Positions 21,298 through 30,341 of a stretch of DNA of 64,000 nucleotides are shown one piece after another. Within the stretch, counting starts at the first letter, position 1. Each line of letters starts with the position of its first letter. The DNA is from Mycolicibacterium bacteremicum (lineage in GTDB: Bacteria > Actinomycetota > Actinomycetes > Mycobacteriales > Mycobacteriaceae). The notes under the pieces are model-generated. The model was given only the letters and a program-made list of their open reading frames with translations. It had not been told where the DNA came from and did no database searches. The position numbers and the translations under genes are program-made. The DNA is taken from NCBI RefSeq assembly GCF_002086115.1, contig NZ_MVHJ01000009.1:1-64000 (forward strand), written 5' to 3'.

Positions 21298-22832
21298 GTA
21301 CGCCGGGAAGTACCGCCGACAAGCGGGTTCAGGTGGCCGATACCGGACGAGGGCCGGCACTGGATACGGCGCGATCGCCGCGGACCGACCTCACCCGTCC
21401 GCGGTGGCAGGAGCGCTATGCCGCCAACCTGCGCATCACCGACGCCATCGTGGTGTGCGCGGCAGTCGCGTTCGCGCAGTATGTTCGCTTCGGTCTGCCG
21501 CCCTTCGTTACCGGACACGAAAACCGTTATGCAACCGCCTGTTCGGTCTTGACCGTCATCATCTGGTTGTCGCTGCTGGCCGGGTTCCGCGCCAGGTGCA
21601 CACGGATCATCGGCAGGGGCATGGAGGAGTACCGGCGCGCCGTCGAGGCGTCCATCTGGACGTTCGGCGCCATCGCGATGACGGAGTACATCTTCCATCT
21701 CGAGATCGCCAGAGGCTACCTCGCGGTGGCACTTCCCGCAGGCGTCTTCGGACTGGTGGTGAGCAGGTGGCTGGCGCGCCGATACGTGGCACGTAAGCGC
21801 ACCGACGGGAGCTATCAGACCACTGTGTTCGCCGTCGGGAACAGTGACGCGGTGACGGGCCTGGCCAACGACCTCACCCGGCGCCCGGCGGACGGATTCC
21901 GTTTCGTGGGCGCCTGCATTCCGGGCAGCCGGGCATTCCCCGACGAATACTTGTTGGTCCGTGGCGAACAGATACCCATCGTCGGCGGGGGCAGCTGCGA
22001 TCTGGCCAACTTGGAGGCACTGATTCGCACGTACGGCGCAGACACACTGGCAGTCGTCGGGACCGAGCATCTCGGAGTTCAGCAGATTCGTAAGCTCATC
22101 TGGAAGCTGGAACCTCTCGGCGTCGAACTGCTGGTGTCCCCGGGAGTGACGGACGTCGCGGGCTCCCGGTTGACCATGTTGCCGGTAGCCGGACTGCCCC
22201 TGCTGCACATCGAGAAGCCGCAGTATCGGGGTGCGGAGCGGTTCCAGAAACGGGCCTTCGACATCTGCTTCGCCGCCGCGGCGCTGACTGTCGCATTGCC
22301 GGTTCTGCTGATCGCGGGTGCCGCCATCAAACTGACCAGCCCCGGCCCCGTCTTTTACGCTTCCGAGCGAATCGGTCTCGGCGGAAGGGTGTTTCGTATG
22401 CTGAAACTGCGCACGATGGCACAGGACGCCGACCAGAAGCTCGTCAACCTGATGGGAAGCAACGAGTGCGACGGACAACTGTTCAAGATCAAGAACGATC
22501 CCCGGGTGACGCCGGTCGGGCGAATACTGAGGCGGTTCAGCATCGATGAGCTGCCACAGTTCATCAACGTCCTGCGACGCGACATGAGTGTGGTCGGACC
22601 GCGGCCCCTCTTCTGGATTCAGGACGAGGAGGACGGCAGTGATACGCTGCGCCGACTGCTGGTGAAGCCCGGGATCACGGGGCTCTGGCAGGTCAGCGGC
22701 CGATCCGACCTGGCGTGGGAGGACGCGATCCGCCTTGATCTCTCCTACGTCGACAACTGGTCGATGGCCGGCGATCTGCTGATCATCACGAAGACCCTGC
22801 GCGCGGTGTTCGGGCATGGCGGGGCGTACTGA
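21294..22832 (+). CDS. polyprenyl glycosylphosphotransferase (WcaJ/ExoY type)
   Basis: 512 residues. Several membrane helices lie in the first 180 residues, followed by a nucleotide-binding-like middle domain and the conserved catalytic C-terminal domain: KRAFDICFAAAALT helix, SPGPVFYASERIG, KLRTM, FSIDELPQ, VVGPRP and LKPGITGLWQ-like VKPGITGLWQVSGR. It transfers a hexose-1-phosphate from a UDP-sugar to undecaprenyl or decaprenyl phosphate, the first committed step of a Wzx/Wzy repeat unit. ATG at 21294 overlaps the previous stop by 4 bases. Confidence 0.92.
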   Translation: MSTPGSTADKRVQVADTGRGPALDTARSPRTDLTRPRWQERYAANLRITDAIVVCAAVAFAQYVRFGLPPFVTGHENRYATACSVLTVIIWLSLLAGFRARCTRIIGRGMEEYRRAVEASIWTFGAIAMTEYIFHLEIARGYLAVALPAGVFGLVVSRWLARRYVARKRTDGSYQTTVFAVGNSDAVTGLANDLTRRPADGFRFVGACIPGSRAFPDEYLLVRGEQIPIVGGGSCDLANLEALIRTYGADTLAVVGTEHLGVQQIRKLIWKLEPLGVELLVSPGVTDVAGSRLTMLPVAGLPLLHIEKPQYRGAERFQKRAFDICFAAAALTVALPVLLIAGAAIKLTSPGPVFYASERIGLGGRVFRMLKLRTMAQDADQKLVNLMGSNECDGQLFKIKNDPRVTPVGRILRRFSIDELPQFINVLRRDMSVVGPRPLFWIQDEEDGSDTLRRLLVKPGITGLWQVSGRSDLAWEDAIRLDLSYVDNWSMAGDLLIITKTLRAVFGHGGAY

Positions 22833-22833
22833 A

Positions 22834-24285
22834 ATGTCGGCCGAAACAGCGGACTTCACCGCCGCAACCGACCAGCCGTATGTCTACACCCGCAAGGAAC
22901 TGGCCGAGCCGGACTGGCGGCGGTACCCGGGCTGGGCTGCGGTCACCGAGGCGCAGTGGCAGGATCCGCAGTGGCAGCGCGCACATTCGGTCAAGAACAT
23001 CGCGCAACTCCGGGCTGTGATGGGGCATCTGCTCGACGATCGGTTCTATGAAGACCTGATTGCCGACCAGCAGCAGCGCGCCACCATGCAGATGTTGCTG
23101 CCCCCGCAGATGCTCAACACCATGGCTCCGCACTGCGGGCCCGAACGCCGGGGTATCACCGAGGCCTTCTATGCCGATCCCATCCGGCGCTACATGCTGC
23201 CCGTGCTCAGCGACCGCGATCCGGAATGGGTCTCGCACCCCTACGCCGAACGAGACTCGCTGCACGAGGCCGACATGTGGGTGGTGGAAGGCCTGACCCA
23301 CAGGTACCCGACCAAGGTGCTCGCCGAGCTGGTGTCCACCTGCCCGCAGTACTGCGGGCACTGCACGCGCATGGATCTGGTCGGCAAGTCCACGCCGGCG
23401 ATCACCAAGTCCACCCTGCCCCTGCTGTCGGCCGACCGGCAGGACCGCATGCTCAGCTATCTGCGGTCCACCCCCACCGTGCGTGATGTCGTGGTGTCCG
23501 GTGGAGATCTCGCCAACGTCCCGTGGCCGCGGCTGGAGGCGTTCATCGCACAGCTGCTGGACATCGACACCATCCGCGACATCCGGCTGGCCACCAAGGC
23601 GCTTGCTGCACTGCCGCAGCACTGGCTGCAACCCAAGGTGGTCGACGGAATCAATCGCGTCGCGCTGACGGCGGCGGCTCGCGGGGTGAATTTGGCTCTG
23701 CACACCCACATCAACCACGTCCAGTCGGTGACACCGCTGGTCGCGGCGGCGGCTCGGACACTCATCGACGCCGGCCTCCGGGACGTACGCAACCAAGGCG
23801 TATTGATGCGCGGGGTGAACGCCACCGCCGACGACCTGCTCGACCTCTGCTTCGCACTGCAGGGCGAAGCCAACATCGTGCCGTACTACTTCTACCTCTG
23901 CGACATGATCCCGCACGCCGAGCACTGGCGTACCTCGTTGGCGGAGGCCCAGCAGCTTCAGCTGGCGATCATGGGGTATCTGCCGGGGTTCGCCACTCCT
24001 CGGCTCGTGTGCGACGTTCCCTACGTCGGTAAGCGGTGGGTACACCAGATGGTCAAATACGAGCGCGAACTGGGCATCTCGTACTGGAACAAGAACTACC
24101 GCACCGGTCTGGAGCTGGCCGATGCCGACGCTCTGAGCCGTGTCTACCCGTTCTACGATCCGATCGGCAGCCTGCCGGCATCCGGGCAGGCATGGTGGCG
24201 CGCGAATTGGGATCGCGCCGAGGACAATATCCCGCCGGCCGATGACACCGCGGCCGAACACGAGTCTGTGCGACTACCCGCCTGA
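22834..24285 (+). CDS. lysine 2,3-aminomutase-like radical SAM/PLP enzyme
   Basis: 483 residues of the KamA family, which moves the alpha-amino group of lysine to the beta carbon. The [4Fe-4S]/SAM motif is CPQYCGHC (Cys170, Cys174, Cys177). The PLP lysine is Lys400 in DVPYVGKRW. The two aspartates that bind the lysine side-chain amine in Clostridium KamA (Asp293 and Asp330) align with Asp357 (YLCD) and Asp394 (LVCD); glutamate 2,3-aminomutases carry Lys and Asn there. This favours beta-lysine as product. It starts 1 nt after the previous stop. The island also has an A domain with a beta-lysine-like pocket (46672-48243). Confidence 0.85.
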   Translation: MSAETADFTAATDQPYVYTRKELAEPDWRRYPGWAAVTEAQWQDPQWQRAHSVKNIAQLRAVMGHLLDDRFYEDLIADQQQRATMQMLLPPQMLNTMAPHCGPERRGITEAFYADPIRRYMLPVLSDRDPEWVSHPYAERDSLHEADMWVVEGLTHRYPTKVLAELVSTCPQYCGHCTRMDLVGKSTPAITKSTLPLLSADRQDRMLSYLRSTPTVRDVVVSGGDLANVPWPRLEAFIAQLLDIDTIRDIRLATKALAALPQHWLQPKVVDGINRVALTAAARGVNLALHTHINHVQSVTPLVAAAARTLIDAGLRDVRNQGVLMRGVNATADDLLDLCFALQGEANIVPYYFYLCDMIPHAEHWRTSLAEAQQLQLAIMGYLPGFATPRLVCDVPYVGKRWVHQMVKYERELGISYWNKNYRTGLELADADALSRVYPFYDPIGSLPASGQAWWRANWDRAEDNIPPADDTAAEHESVRLPA

Positions 24286-24328
24286 CCCCAGGCCACACCA
24301 CATGCAGCTGGAAGGAACCGAACGGGCC

Positions 24329-25288
24329 ATGGATGATGCGTATGGCGACAGGTGCAATGAGCCGCAGGCTCAGCACGTCGCTACGGCCCGAAGTCCCGCT
24401 GTGACAAAGACGTCGGTGCTGGGCTCCGGGAAAGCGGACGGCGTGCACGTCGAGTTGTCTCCGATCATGGACGACGACATGGCCGGGGTCGCAGCATTCC
24501 TGCACGCCAACCTCAATGACCGGGTCCCGTGGAAACAGGCGTGCTCGACAGTGCCATGGAAGGTCGACGCGCCCAACTACGGATTCATGCTCTGGGACGG
24601 CCGACGGGTCGTCGGCGCCTTGCTGGCCCTGTATTCAGAGCGGCTCGTGAACGGCCGGGTGGAGCGGTTCTGCAACATGGGGTCCTGGTGTGTGCTGCCG
24701 GAGTTCCGGTCGCGCAGCATGTCGCTGCTACAAGCACTGCTCGCCCAGGAGAACTACCACTTCACGGTGCTGACCGCCGATGTGCAGCCCCAGGAGATCC
24801 TGGCCTGGTGGGGATTTCGGTACCTCGATACGGCCGCGGTACTCATCCCGAATCTGCCGTGGCCCACCGTCCCGGGACTGACCACCATCACCTCCGATCC
24901 CGCCGTCATCGAAAGAACCCTCACCGGAAACGAACTCGCCCTCTACATCGACCACGCGCAAGCACTTGCCGCACACCATCTCGTGCTGACCCGTGGTTCG
25001 CGTCATTGCTACGTCATGTATCGACGGTCGAGATACAAAGATCAACCGGTCGCGATGCTGCTGCACGTCAGCAATCCCGATCTGCTGCGCCACGCCGTGG
25101 CACCGCTGACCCGCCACCTGTTGGTCCGCCACCGCCTGCTGGCGACCCTCGCCGAACGTCGGACCATCGGGCACAAGCCGCCGTTAGCGCTCAGCTTGAC
25201 GAACTGGCCCAAGATGTTCCGCAGCGCCAGCCTGGAACCCAGGCAGATAGACGACCTCTACAGCGAGCTCGTGTGTGTGCCCTGGTAG
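24329..25288 (+). CDS. GNAT-like acyltransferase
   Basis: About 319 residues. Central segments such as FCNMGSWCVLPEFRSRSMSL followed by LLQALL look like the acyl-CoA binding core of GNAT proteins. It directly follows the aminomutase; in some archaea and bacteria a KamA-type enzyme is paired with a beta-lysine N-acetyltransferase (AblA/AblB), but this protein is longer and not clearly AblB. An alternative role is O- or N-acylation of the sugar repeat unit. The start is uncertain: ATG 24329 has GGAAGG upstream at a long distance, ATG 24302 is possible. Confidence 0.6.
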   Translation: MDDAYGDRCNEPQAQHVATARSPAVTKTSVLGSGKADGVHVELSPIMDDDMAGVAAFLHANLNDRVPWKQACSTVPWKVDAPNYGFMLWDGRRVVGALLALYSERLVNGRVERFCNMGSWCVLPEFRSRSMSLLQALLAQENYHFTVLTADVQPQEILAWWGFRYLDTAAVLIPNLPWPTVPGLTTITSDPAVIERTLTGNELALYIDHAQALAAHHLVLTRGSRHCYVMYRRSRYKDQPVAMLLHVSNPDLLRHAVAPLTRHLLVRHRLLATLAERRTIGHKPPLALSLTNWPKMFRSASLEPRQIDDLYSELVCVPW

Positions 25289-25326
25289 CCGGCCGTCGGC
25301 TTCCCGACCCGAGACCTGGACCGCAC

Positions 25327-26475
25327 ATGGCCCAGGATGAACAGGCACGCCTCCAAGCTGTGCCGCGGCATTCCGGAGACGTCGTCTTCAGCGTCGAACC
25401 CATCGACACACTCGACGGATTGGAACGGGAATGGCGCCGACTGGAGGCCGAGGCCGCACCGTCATTCTTCCTGTCCTGGCACTGGATCGGCACCCTGCTC
25501 GAGATGGTCCCGCCGAGCGCGATGCCGCGCGTACTGCGGGGCACGGCGGACGGCCGGACCGTGGCACTCGCCGTGCTCGGGGACGCCCAGATCAGGCGGC
25601 ACCATATCGTGCGCACCCGTCGGTGGGTTCTCAACGCCACCGGGGATCCCCGGCTCGACTGCATCTTCCTGGAGCACAACGGTCTGTTGGCCGACCCGGA
25701 CGTGGGCTGGGAAGGGCTGATCGAGGCGTTCTGTGCCACAGTAGGAGTCGATGAGATCAGCTTCCCGGGCATTGCCACTCCCCCGCCGGACGCCCTGGTC
25801 GAGGCACGTGGCCTGCTCCGGGAGGAGCGGCCGGAGTCGTCGTTCGCCGTGGATCTCGGCACGCTGTCGGCCAGTGCTGGTGACATCACCGCGATCCTGA
25901 GCCCCAATGCCCGGTCACAGCTGCGCCGGGCACTGCGCAAGCTCGACCCGGTCACGATCGAAGCGGCGTCCGACGAGCAGCAGGCACTGGCCTTCTTCCG
26001 GATGCTCAAGGAACTGCACATCCCCTGGTGGGAGCAGCGCGGACTGCCACACGCATTCGTGCACCCGTTCTTCGAGCGTTTCCACGAGCGCCTCATCGAA
26101 CGTGGGTTCGCCGAGGGCGCCGTCGAACTGCTCCGGGTACAGAGCGGCGACCGGACGCTGGGCGTGCTCTACAACTTCCGCCGTGGCAATCGGATCTACG
26201 CCTACCAGAGCGGTTTCGTGCAGCCACGGGCACATGAGCGGCCCGGAGTCATCGCCCACGCTCTGGCCATCAAGAAAGCGTGGCAGGACGGTGCCGAGAT
26301 CTACGACTTCATGGCCGGTGAGAATCGGCTGAAACGCAGCTTCGGGAACCGCACCGAGACGCTGTCGTGGACAGTCGTACAGAAGCCACGGCTCCGATTC
26401 CGCATCGAACATCGAGCACTCGGCGGGACCCGGTCAGCCAAGAAGAAAGCGAGCACGGATCATGAATCTGCTTGA
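25327..26475 (+). CDS. CelD/FemAB-like acyltransferase of polysaccharide clusters
   Basis: 382 residues. The protein has the two-lobed GNAT arrangement of CelD (BcsL) proteins: N-terminal lobe with EWRRLEAEAAPSFFLSWHW, C-terminal lobe with NARSQLRRALRKL, LGVLYNFRRGNRIYAYQSGF and YDFMAGENRLKRSFG. Relatives occur in exopolysaccharide clusters and in the FemAB superfamily, which transfers acyl or aminoacyl groups to sugars or peptides. An aminoacyl transfer role would fit the beta-lysine genes but is only an inference. ATG at 25327; it overlaps the next gene by 14 bases. Confidence 0.75.
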   Translation: MAQDEQARLQAVPRHSGDVVFSVEPIDTLDGLEREWRRLEAEAAPSFFLSWHWIGTLLEMVPPSAMPRVLRGTADGRTVALAVLGDAQIRRHHIVRTRRWVLNATGDPRLDCIFLEHNGLLADPDVGWEGLIEAFCATVGVDEISFPGIATPPPDALVEARGLLREERPESSFAVDLGTLSASAGDITAILSPNARSQLRRALRKLDPVTIEAASDEQQALAFFRMLKELHIPWWEQRGLPHAFVHPFFERFHERLIERGFAEGAVELLRVQSGDRTLGVLYNFRRGNRIYAYQSGFVQPRAHERPGVIAHALAIKKAWQDGAEIYDFMAGENRLKRSFGNRTETLSWTVVQKPRLRFRIEHRALGGTRSAKKKASTDHESA

Positions 26476-27238
26476 AAGACGGATCGACACCATCGATCCC
26501 AGGCTGAGCGCGGAGCTGCGCGGGCTCAAACTGCGGCTTCACCGAAATCGGCTGTGCGATGTCATCCGGCGGTGCGCCGTGCCCGGCCGATCGGTGCTGG
26601 ATATCGGCGCCAATCGCGGCGTCTACACCTGGATGATGTCGCGTCTGGTCGGGCCGGACGGCGCCGTCCATTCCTTCGAGCCCTATCCGGCCAACGTCGA
26701 GCGGCTGAACGCGCTGTCGATGGCCAGAACGAACATCACCGTGTATCCGGTGGCGCTGTCGGACAGCGACGGCGAGGCGACGCTGCACGTCCCGCGACAT
26801 CACCGGCTCGACATCGACGCGCTGGCCAGTCTCAGGACGACCGCCATCGATGAACGCTTCGTGCCGGTGCAGGTCGAGAAACGCAGACTCGACAGCGTGC
26901 TCCCGTCGAGCGCGGGCCCGCTCGGATTCGTGAAATGCGATGTCGAGGGTCATGAGGACGAGGTCGTCGACGGCGCATGGCAGACCATCACCAGGGACCG
27001 GCCGACGATGGCCATCGAGATCGAGCAACGGCACCGCCAGGCGCCGGTCACCGATATCATCGGGCGCATCGTCGAGGTGGGTTACGACTGCTTCTTCCTC
27101 GACGAGGACGGCACCCATCCCATCGCCGAGTTCGACATCGAGCAACACCAGCTGATCTATCTGACCGCGGAGTTCGTACCGCATGCGATGCCCCGCGGCT
27201 ATGTGAACAACTTCCTGTTCTTCCCGAAATCAGGCTGA
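26462..27238 (+). CDS. FkbM-family SAM methyltransferase
   Basis: 258 residues. SAM-binding motif VLDIGANRGVYTWMMSRLVG (about 40-59), followed by SFEPYPANVERLNAL and FVKCDVEGHEDEVV, the motif order of FkbM O-methyltransferases. In polysaccharide clusters these usually methylate a sugar hydroxyl of the repeat unit. The start overlaps the preceding acyltransferase gene, so the two are translationally linked. Confidence 0.85.
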   Translation: MNLLERRIDTIDPRLSAELRGLKLRLHRNRLCDVIRRCAVPGRSVLDIGANRGVYTWMMSRLVGPDGAVHSFEPYPANVERLNALSMARTNITVYPVALSDSDGEATLHVPRHHRLDIDALASLRTTAIDERFVPVQVEKRRLDSVLPSSAGPLGFVKCDVEGHEDEVVDGAWQTITRDRPTMAIEIEQRHRQAPVTDIIGRIVEVGYDCFFLDEDGTHPIAEFDIEQHQLIYLTAEFVPHAMPRGYVNNFLFFPKSG

Positions 27239-27246
27239 AAGCACCC

Positions 27247-28056
27247 ATGATGCGCCTACGTGCCCACCGTATTTCCAGCGCCGTGATTGCGGCGGCCGTA
27301 GCCATAGCCGTTTCCACCGCACCGCAAGCGGGCGCGCGCACGCTGTTCGTCGGCGACTACTCCACCGGGGATTTCTCCCAGTGGCCGACCGTGCAGGTCA
27401 AAGGATACAACGACAGCGGAAGCGATTTCGTCCCCGATTATTCCGCCCGTGTCGTCCCCGACGCCGCCAAAGGACGCGCCGCGCGTTTCGAGGTCCGGCC
27501 CGGGGACAAGCCACCGTTCGGTGGCGGTGAACGCGCCGAGGTACAGGGCGGCTCCGGAACCGGCGGCGTCGAGGGACAGACGTGCTGGTATCAGTTCTCC
27601 ACCAAGTTCGACGTGTCGTTCCCGTTGAACCACGCCGATCTGGGCTGGGGGGTCACCAACCAGTGGCATGCCTATGCCGGAGGCAGTCCACCGGTCAGTT
27701 GGACTGTGGACATGGAGAACGGTCAGTGGTCACTGACCATCGAGAAGCAGGCCGCGCCGGGCGCCTATCTTGAGCAGTTCTCGATCTTCGACACACCGCT
27801 GGACGTCGGGCAGTGGCACGACGTGGCGATGCAGATCCACTGGTCGTCCTCCGACGATGACGGGTGGATACGCCTGTGGCACAACGGAGCACGGCAGTCT
27901 TTTCGCGACGGCTCGGATACGTTCCAGGTGCGCACCTTGATTCCCGGGGCGAGCGCTGTCTACTATAAGGAGGGCATGTACCGGGAGCCGTCAGACTCCA
28001 CGGACATCGTCTACCATTCCGGATTCCGCTCCTCGGACGCCGAGCCGTTGCCCTGA
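27247..28056 (+). CDS. secreted polysaccharide lyase-like protein (heparin lyase I/PL20 fold)
   Basis: 269 residues with a Sec signal peptide (hydrophobic run about 9-24, cleavage likely near PQAGA). The mature part resembles the jelly-roll polysaccharide lyase family that includes glucuronan lyases: GERAEV, CWYQFSTKFD, NQWHAY and YYKEGMYRE segments. Such enzymes cleave uronic-acid polymers, fitting the presence of Ugd and an AlgD-like enzyme. It could trim or release the exported polysaccharide. Substrate is inferred. Its 3' end overlaps the convergent deacetylase gene by 66 bases. Confidence 0.7.
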   Translation: MMRLRAHRISSAVIAAAVAIAVSTAPQAGARTLFVGDYSTGDFSQWPTVQVKGYNDSGSDFVPDYSARVVPDAAKGRAARFEVRPGDKPPFGGGERAEVQGGSGTGGVEGQTCWYQFSTKFDVSFPLNHADLGWGVTNQWHAYAGGSPPVSWTVDMENGQWSLTIEKQAAPGAYLEQFSIFDTPLDVGQWHDVAMQIHWSSSDDDGWIRLWHNGARQSFRDGSDTFQVRTLIPGASAVYYKEGMYREPSDSTDIVYHSGFRSSDAEPLP

Positions 28057-29172
28057 AGGCACCGGGCCGGCGACGGCGGCACCGATTCGCCGGCGTGCGA
28101 CCGCACCCCGCAGACGTGGCCTGCGCAGTTCGAAACCGGAGATCTTGAGGCGATACAACGCCAGTGAGTGGTTGCTCCCGATTCCGATGCGGGGCAGCGC
28201 AAGCGGATCGGAATCGGAGTCTGCGAATCCATGCGTCGTCGAGAGCGCCCAGCGGACTCCGTTACGACGCAGCGCACCCTTCGCACGCATGTCGAAGTCC
28301 TGCACACCACCGTTCGGGTACGCGAAGATGGTCGGTTTACTGCCCGTTTGTCGCTCTACGACCAGGCAGGATTCCGAGATCTCGTAGTCCACCTTGTTGT
28401 CGGTGCATCGCGAAAGGATCGGATGGGTGACGGTGTGCGGGTACAGCGATACCAGACCGTCCCCGGCCAGCACGCGCGCCTCGTCCCAGGACAGCATCTC
28501 GAACGGACCCCCGCGGGCGTCGATGTCCGCACCGAGTTCGGCGACGAGCCAGTCGACCCGCGCGATGCGTTCGGCATCGGGCAACTGTTTGAAGTGCTGG
28601 ACGACCGTGTTGCGCACCTCGGTGCGATCGGCGACGTTGCGCAGCGAGTAGCGGCCGAGTCCCACGGGACCGAGGTCGATCTCGGTCACCGCGGTGTGCG
28701 CGAACGCAATCCAGAGTTGATCGGGCCAAAGCGCCTCGCCGGTGCCCATCGGCCCGGTGGCGAGGAAGACCGCGGCGGGTAGTCCGAGATCGCGCAGTAC
28801 CGGCGCGGCGTGGATCGCGAGATTGCGGGTACCGTCGTCGAAGGTCAGCGTCGCCGCCCGGCGCGGCAACGTACCGTCACGGAGGCGCTCAAGCGCCTCC
28901 TGCAGGGGCAGTACGTGAAAATGCCGGCGGAGGTATCCCAACTGACGCCGCAGCGTGGCGGCGTCATGCACGTAATCACAGGCCGGCGAGAGTGGTTCGC
29001 CCTCCACACCGTGGAACATGAGGATCGCAAGCCTGCCCGAATTCTTCCACCGCGCGAACGCCGGAACGCCTGCGGCGCAGAGCGTCCGCGCCGCCAGCAG
29101 CTTCATCCGCGCACGGCGGGCGGCCACATCCTCTGCCCCGGTATTCTCGGGCTGCGATGGCTTGGTGATCAT
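27991..29172 (-). CDS. polysaccharide deacetylase (NodB homology)
   Basis: 393 residues. The NodB domain shows LTFDDGTRN (metal-binding Asp-Asp), HTVTHP (HxxxH metal ligands) and FAYPNGG. These enzymes remove N- or O-acetyl groups from sugars, with a metal cofactor. No signal peptide is evident, so it may act on lipid-linked intermediates inside, unlike classical secreted chitin deacetylases. ATG at 29172 overlaps the stop of the upstream glycosyltransferase. It is the last gene of the minus-strand polysaccharide operon and runs 66 bases into the opposing lyase gene. Confidence 0.88.
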   Translation of the reverse strand: MITKPSQPENTGAEDVAARRARMKLLAARTLCAAGVPAFARWKNSGRLAILMFHGVEGEPLSPACDYVHDAATLRRQLGYLRRHFHVLPLQEALERLRDGTLPRRAATLTFDDGTRNLAIHAAPVLRDLGLPAAVFLATGPMGTGEALWPDQLWIAFAHTAVTEIDLGPVGLGRYSLRNVADRTEVRNTVVQHFKQLPDAERIARVDWLVAELGADIDARGGPFEMLSWDEARVLAGDGLVSLYPHTVTHPILSRCTDNKVDYEISESCLVVERQTGSKPTIFAYPNGGVQDFDMRAKGALRRNGVRWALSTTHGFADSDSDPLALPRIGIGSNHSLALYRLKISGFELRRPRLRGAVARRRIGAAVAGPVPSGQRLGVRGAESGMVDDVRGV

Positions 29173-30332
29173 GCGTGACTCCTCATCAAAGCGGTGTGAT
29201 AGGCATCGACCGTCGCCGCGGCCACGGTCTCTGGGGTGAATCGGTCCATCGCGATCGCGTGTCCACGGCTGCCCATCCGCAGGCACAGGCTCTGGTCATC
29301 GAGCACTGCGCGCAACCGGTCGGCCAGCGCGACCTCGTCCTCGGAATCCATGAGGAACCCGGATACACCGTCTTGCACCATGCCCGGGATTCCCCCAACC
29401 CGACTGGCGACCACCGGCTTCCCCGCCGCCATGGCCTGCGCGATGATCGTCGGCGCATTCTCCTGTCGCGAGAACAACACGACGGCTCGCGCGATCGCGA
29501 TTTCATGCAGCATCCGGTCGTTGTCGGCAAACCCCTCCATCTCGACACAGTCGGACAGGCCCAGTATTTCCACCCGCTCCCGGACCTCAGCCGCGTAGGC
29601 CTCATCCGGGTGCGGACCCACCAGCACGAGACGTGCATCCGGAACCGTCCTGCGTGCCTGGGCGAAGGCATTGACCAGACCGAGCGGATTCTTCAGTGGG
29701 ATAAGCGCACCCGCGAACAGCAACCGGGGTGCGGTCGACGGTGACGGCGCCAATTCGAAAAACCGCGGATCGGTCGCGTTGTCGATGCTCACCCGTGTCC
29801 CCCTGGTGAGTCCGGACAGTTCCGCTGCGTCGTACTTCGAGATCGATATGACGACCTTGGCGCGGTGTAGCACTCGCCGGGCCACACGGTGTATCAGCTT
29901 GGCCCGCAATGTGGTGCGGATGCTCTTCCGGTGATAGAGGTGTGTCTCGACGTAGGTGATGCCATGCACGGTCACCACGCAGTTCGGGCTGCACCGTGCC
30001 GCGATATCGCTGTTCAGTCCGATCTCCTGGCCGTGAATGACGTCCGGATCCACCTCGGCGATCAGCTTTCGCGCCTTGCGCAGGTCCAGGTACGCCCCGG
30101 TGAGCATCCGGAACCGGTACTGACCGCGTACGTAGTGGATGTCGATCTTCGGCGTCTCCCGCCGGTACTCGGTCGATGCCTCTCCGTGGTGGAACCGCAG
30201 CACGGTGACGCTGTCGATGTCATCGCGCTCGGCCAGAGCCGGCACGAGCGTGCTGGTCGCCGACTCGACCCCACCACGCACGACACCGGGCTCCAGCGGA
30301 TATGTCCCGATCACTAGAACTTTCAAGCCCAT
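29169..30332 (-). CDS. glycosyltransferase, GT-B fold (GT4 family)
   Basis: 387 residues. The N-terminal acceptor domain begins KVLVIGTYPLEPGVVRGGVE; the C-terminal donor domain has LLFAGALIPLKNPLGLVNAF, FSRQENAPTIIAQAMAAGKP and VASRVGGIPGMV. The E-x7-E-like region of GT4 retaining transferases is recognisable. One of five such enzymes in the island, it would add a sugar to the lipid-linked repeat unit at the cytoplasmic face. Donor and linkage cannot be read from the sequence. Confidence 0.88.
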   Translation of the reverse strand: MGLKVLVIGTYPLEPGVVRGGVESATSTLVPALAERDDIDSVTVLRFHHGEASTEYRRETPKIDIHYVRGQYRFRMLTGAYLDLRKARKLIAEVDPDVIHGQEIGLNSDIAARCSPNCVVTVHGITYVETHLYHRKSIRTTLRAKLIHRVARRVLHRAKVVISISKYDAAELSGLTRGTRVSIDNATDPRFFELAPSPSTAPRLLFAGALIPLKNPLGLVNAFAQARRTVPDARLVLVGPHPDEAYAAEVRERVEILGLSDCVEMEGFADNDRMLHEIAIARAVVLFSRQENAPTIIAQAMAAGKPVVASRVGGIPGMVQDGVSGFLMDSEDEVALADRLRAVLDDQSLCLRMGSRGHAIAMDRFTPETVAAATVDAYHTALMRSHA

Positions 30333-30341
30333 GTCCCCACC

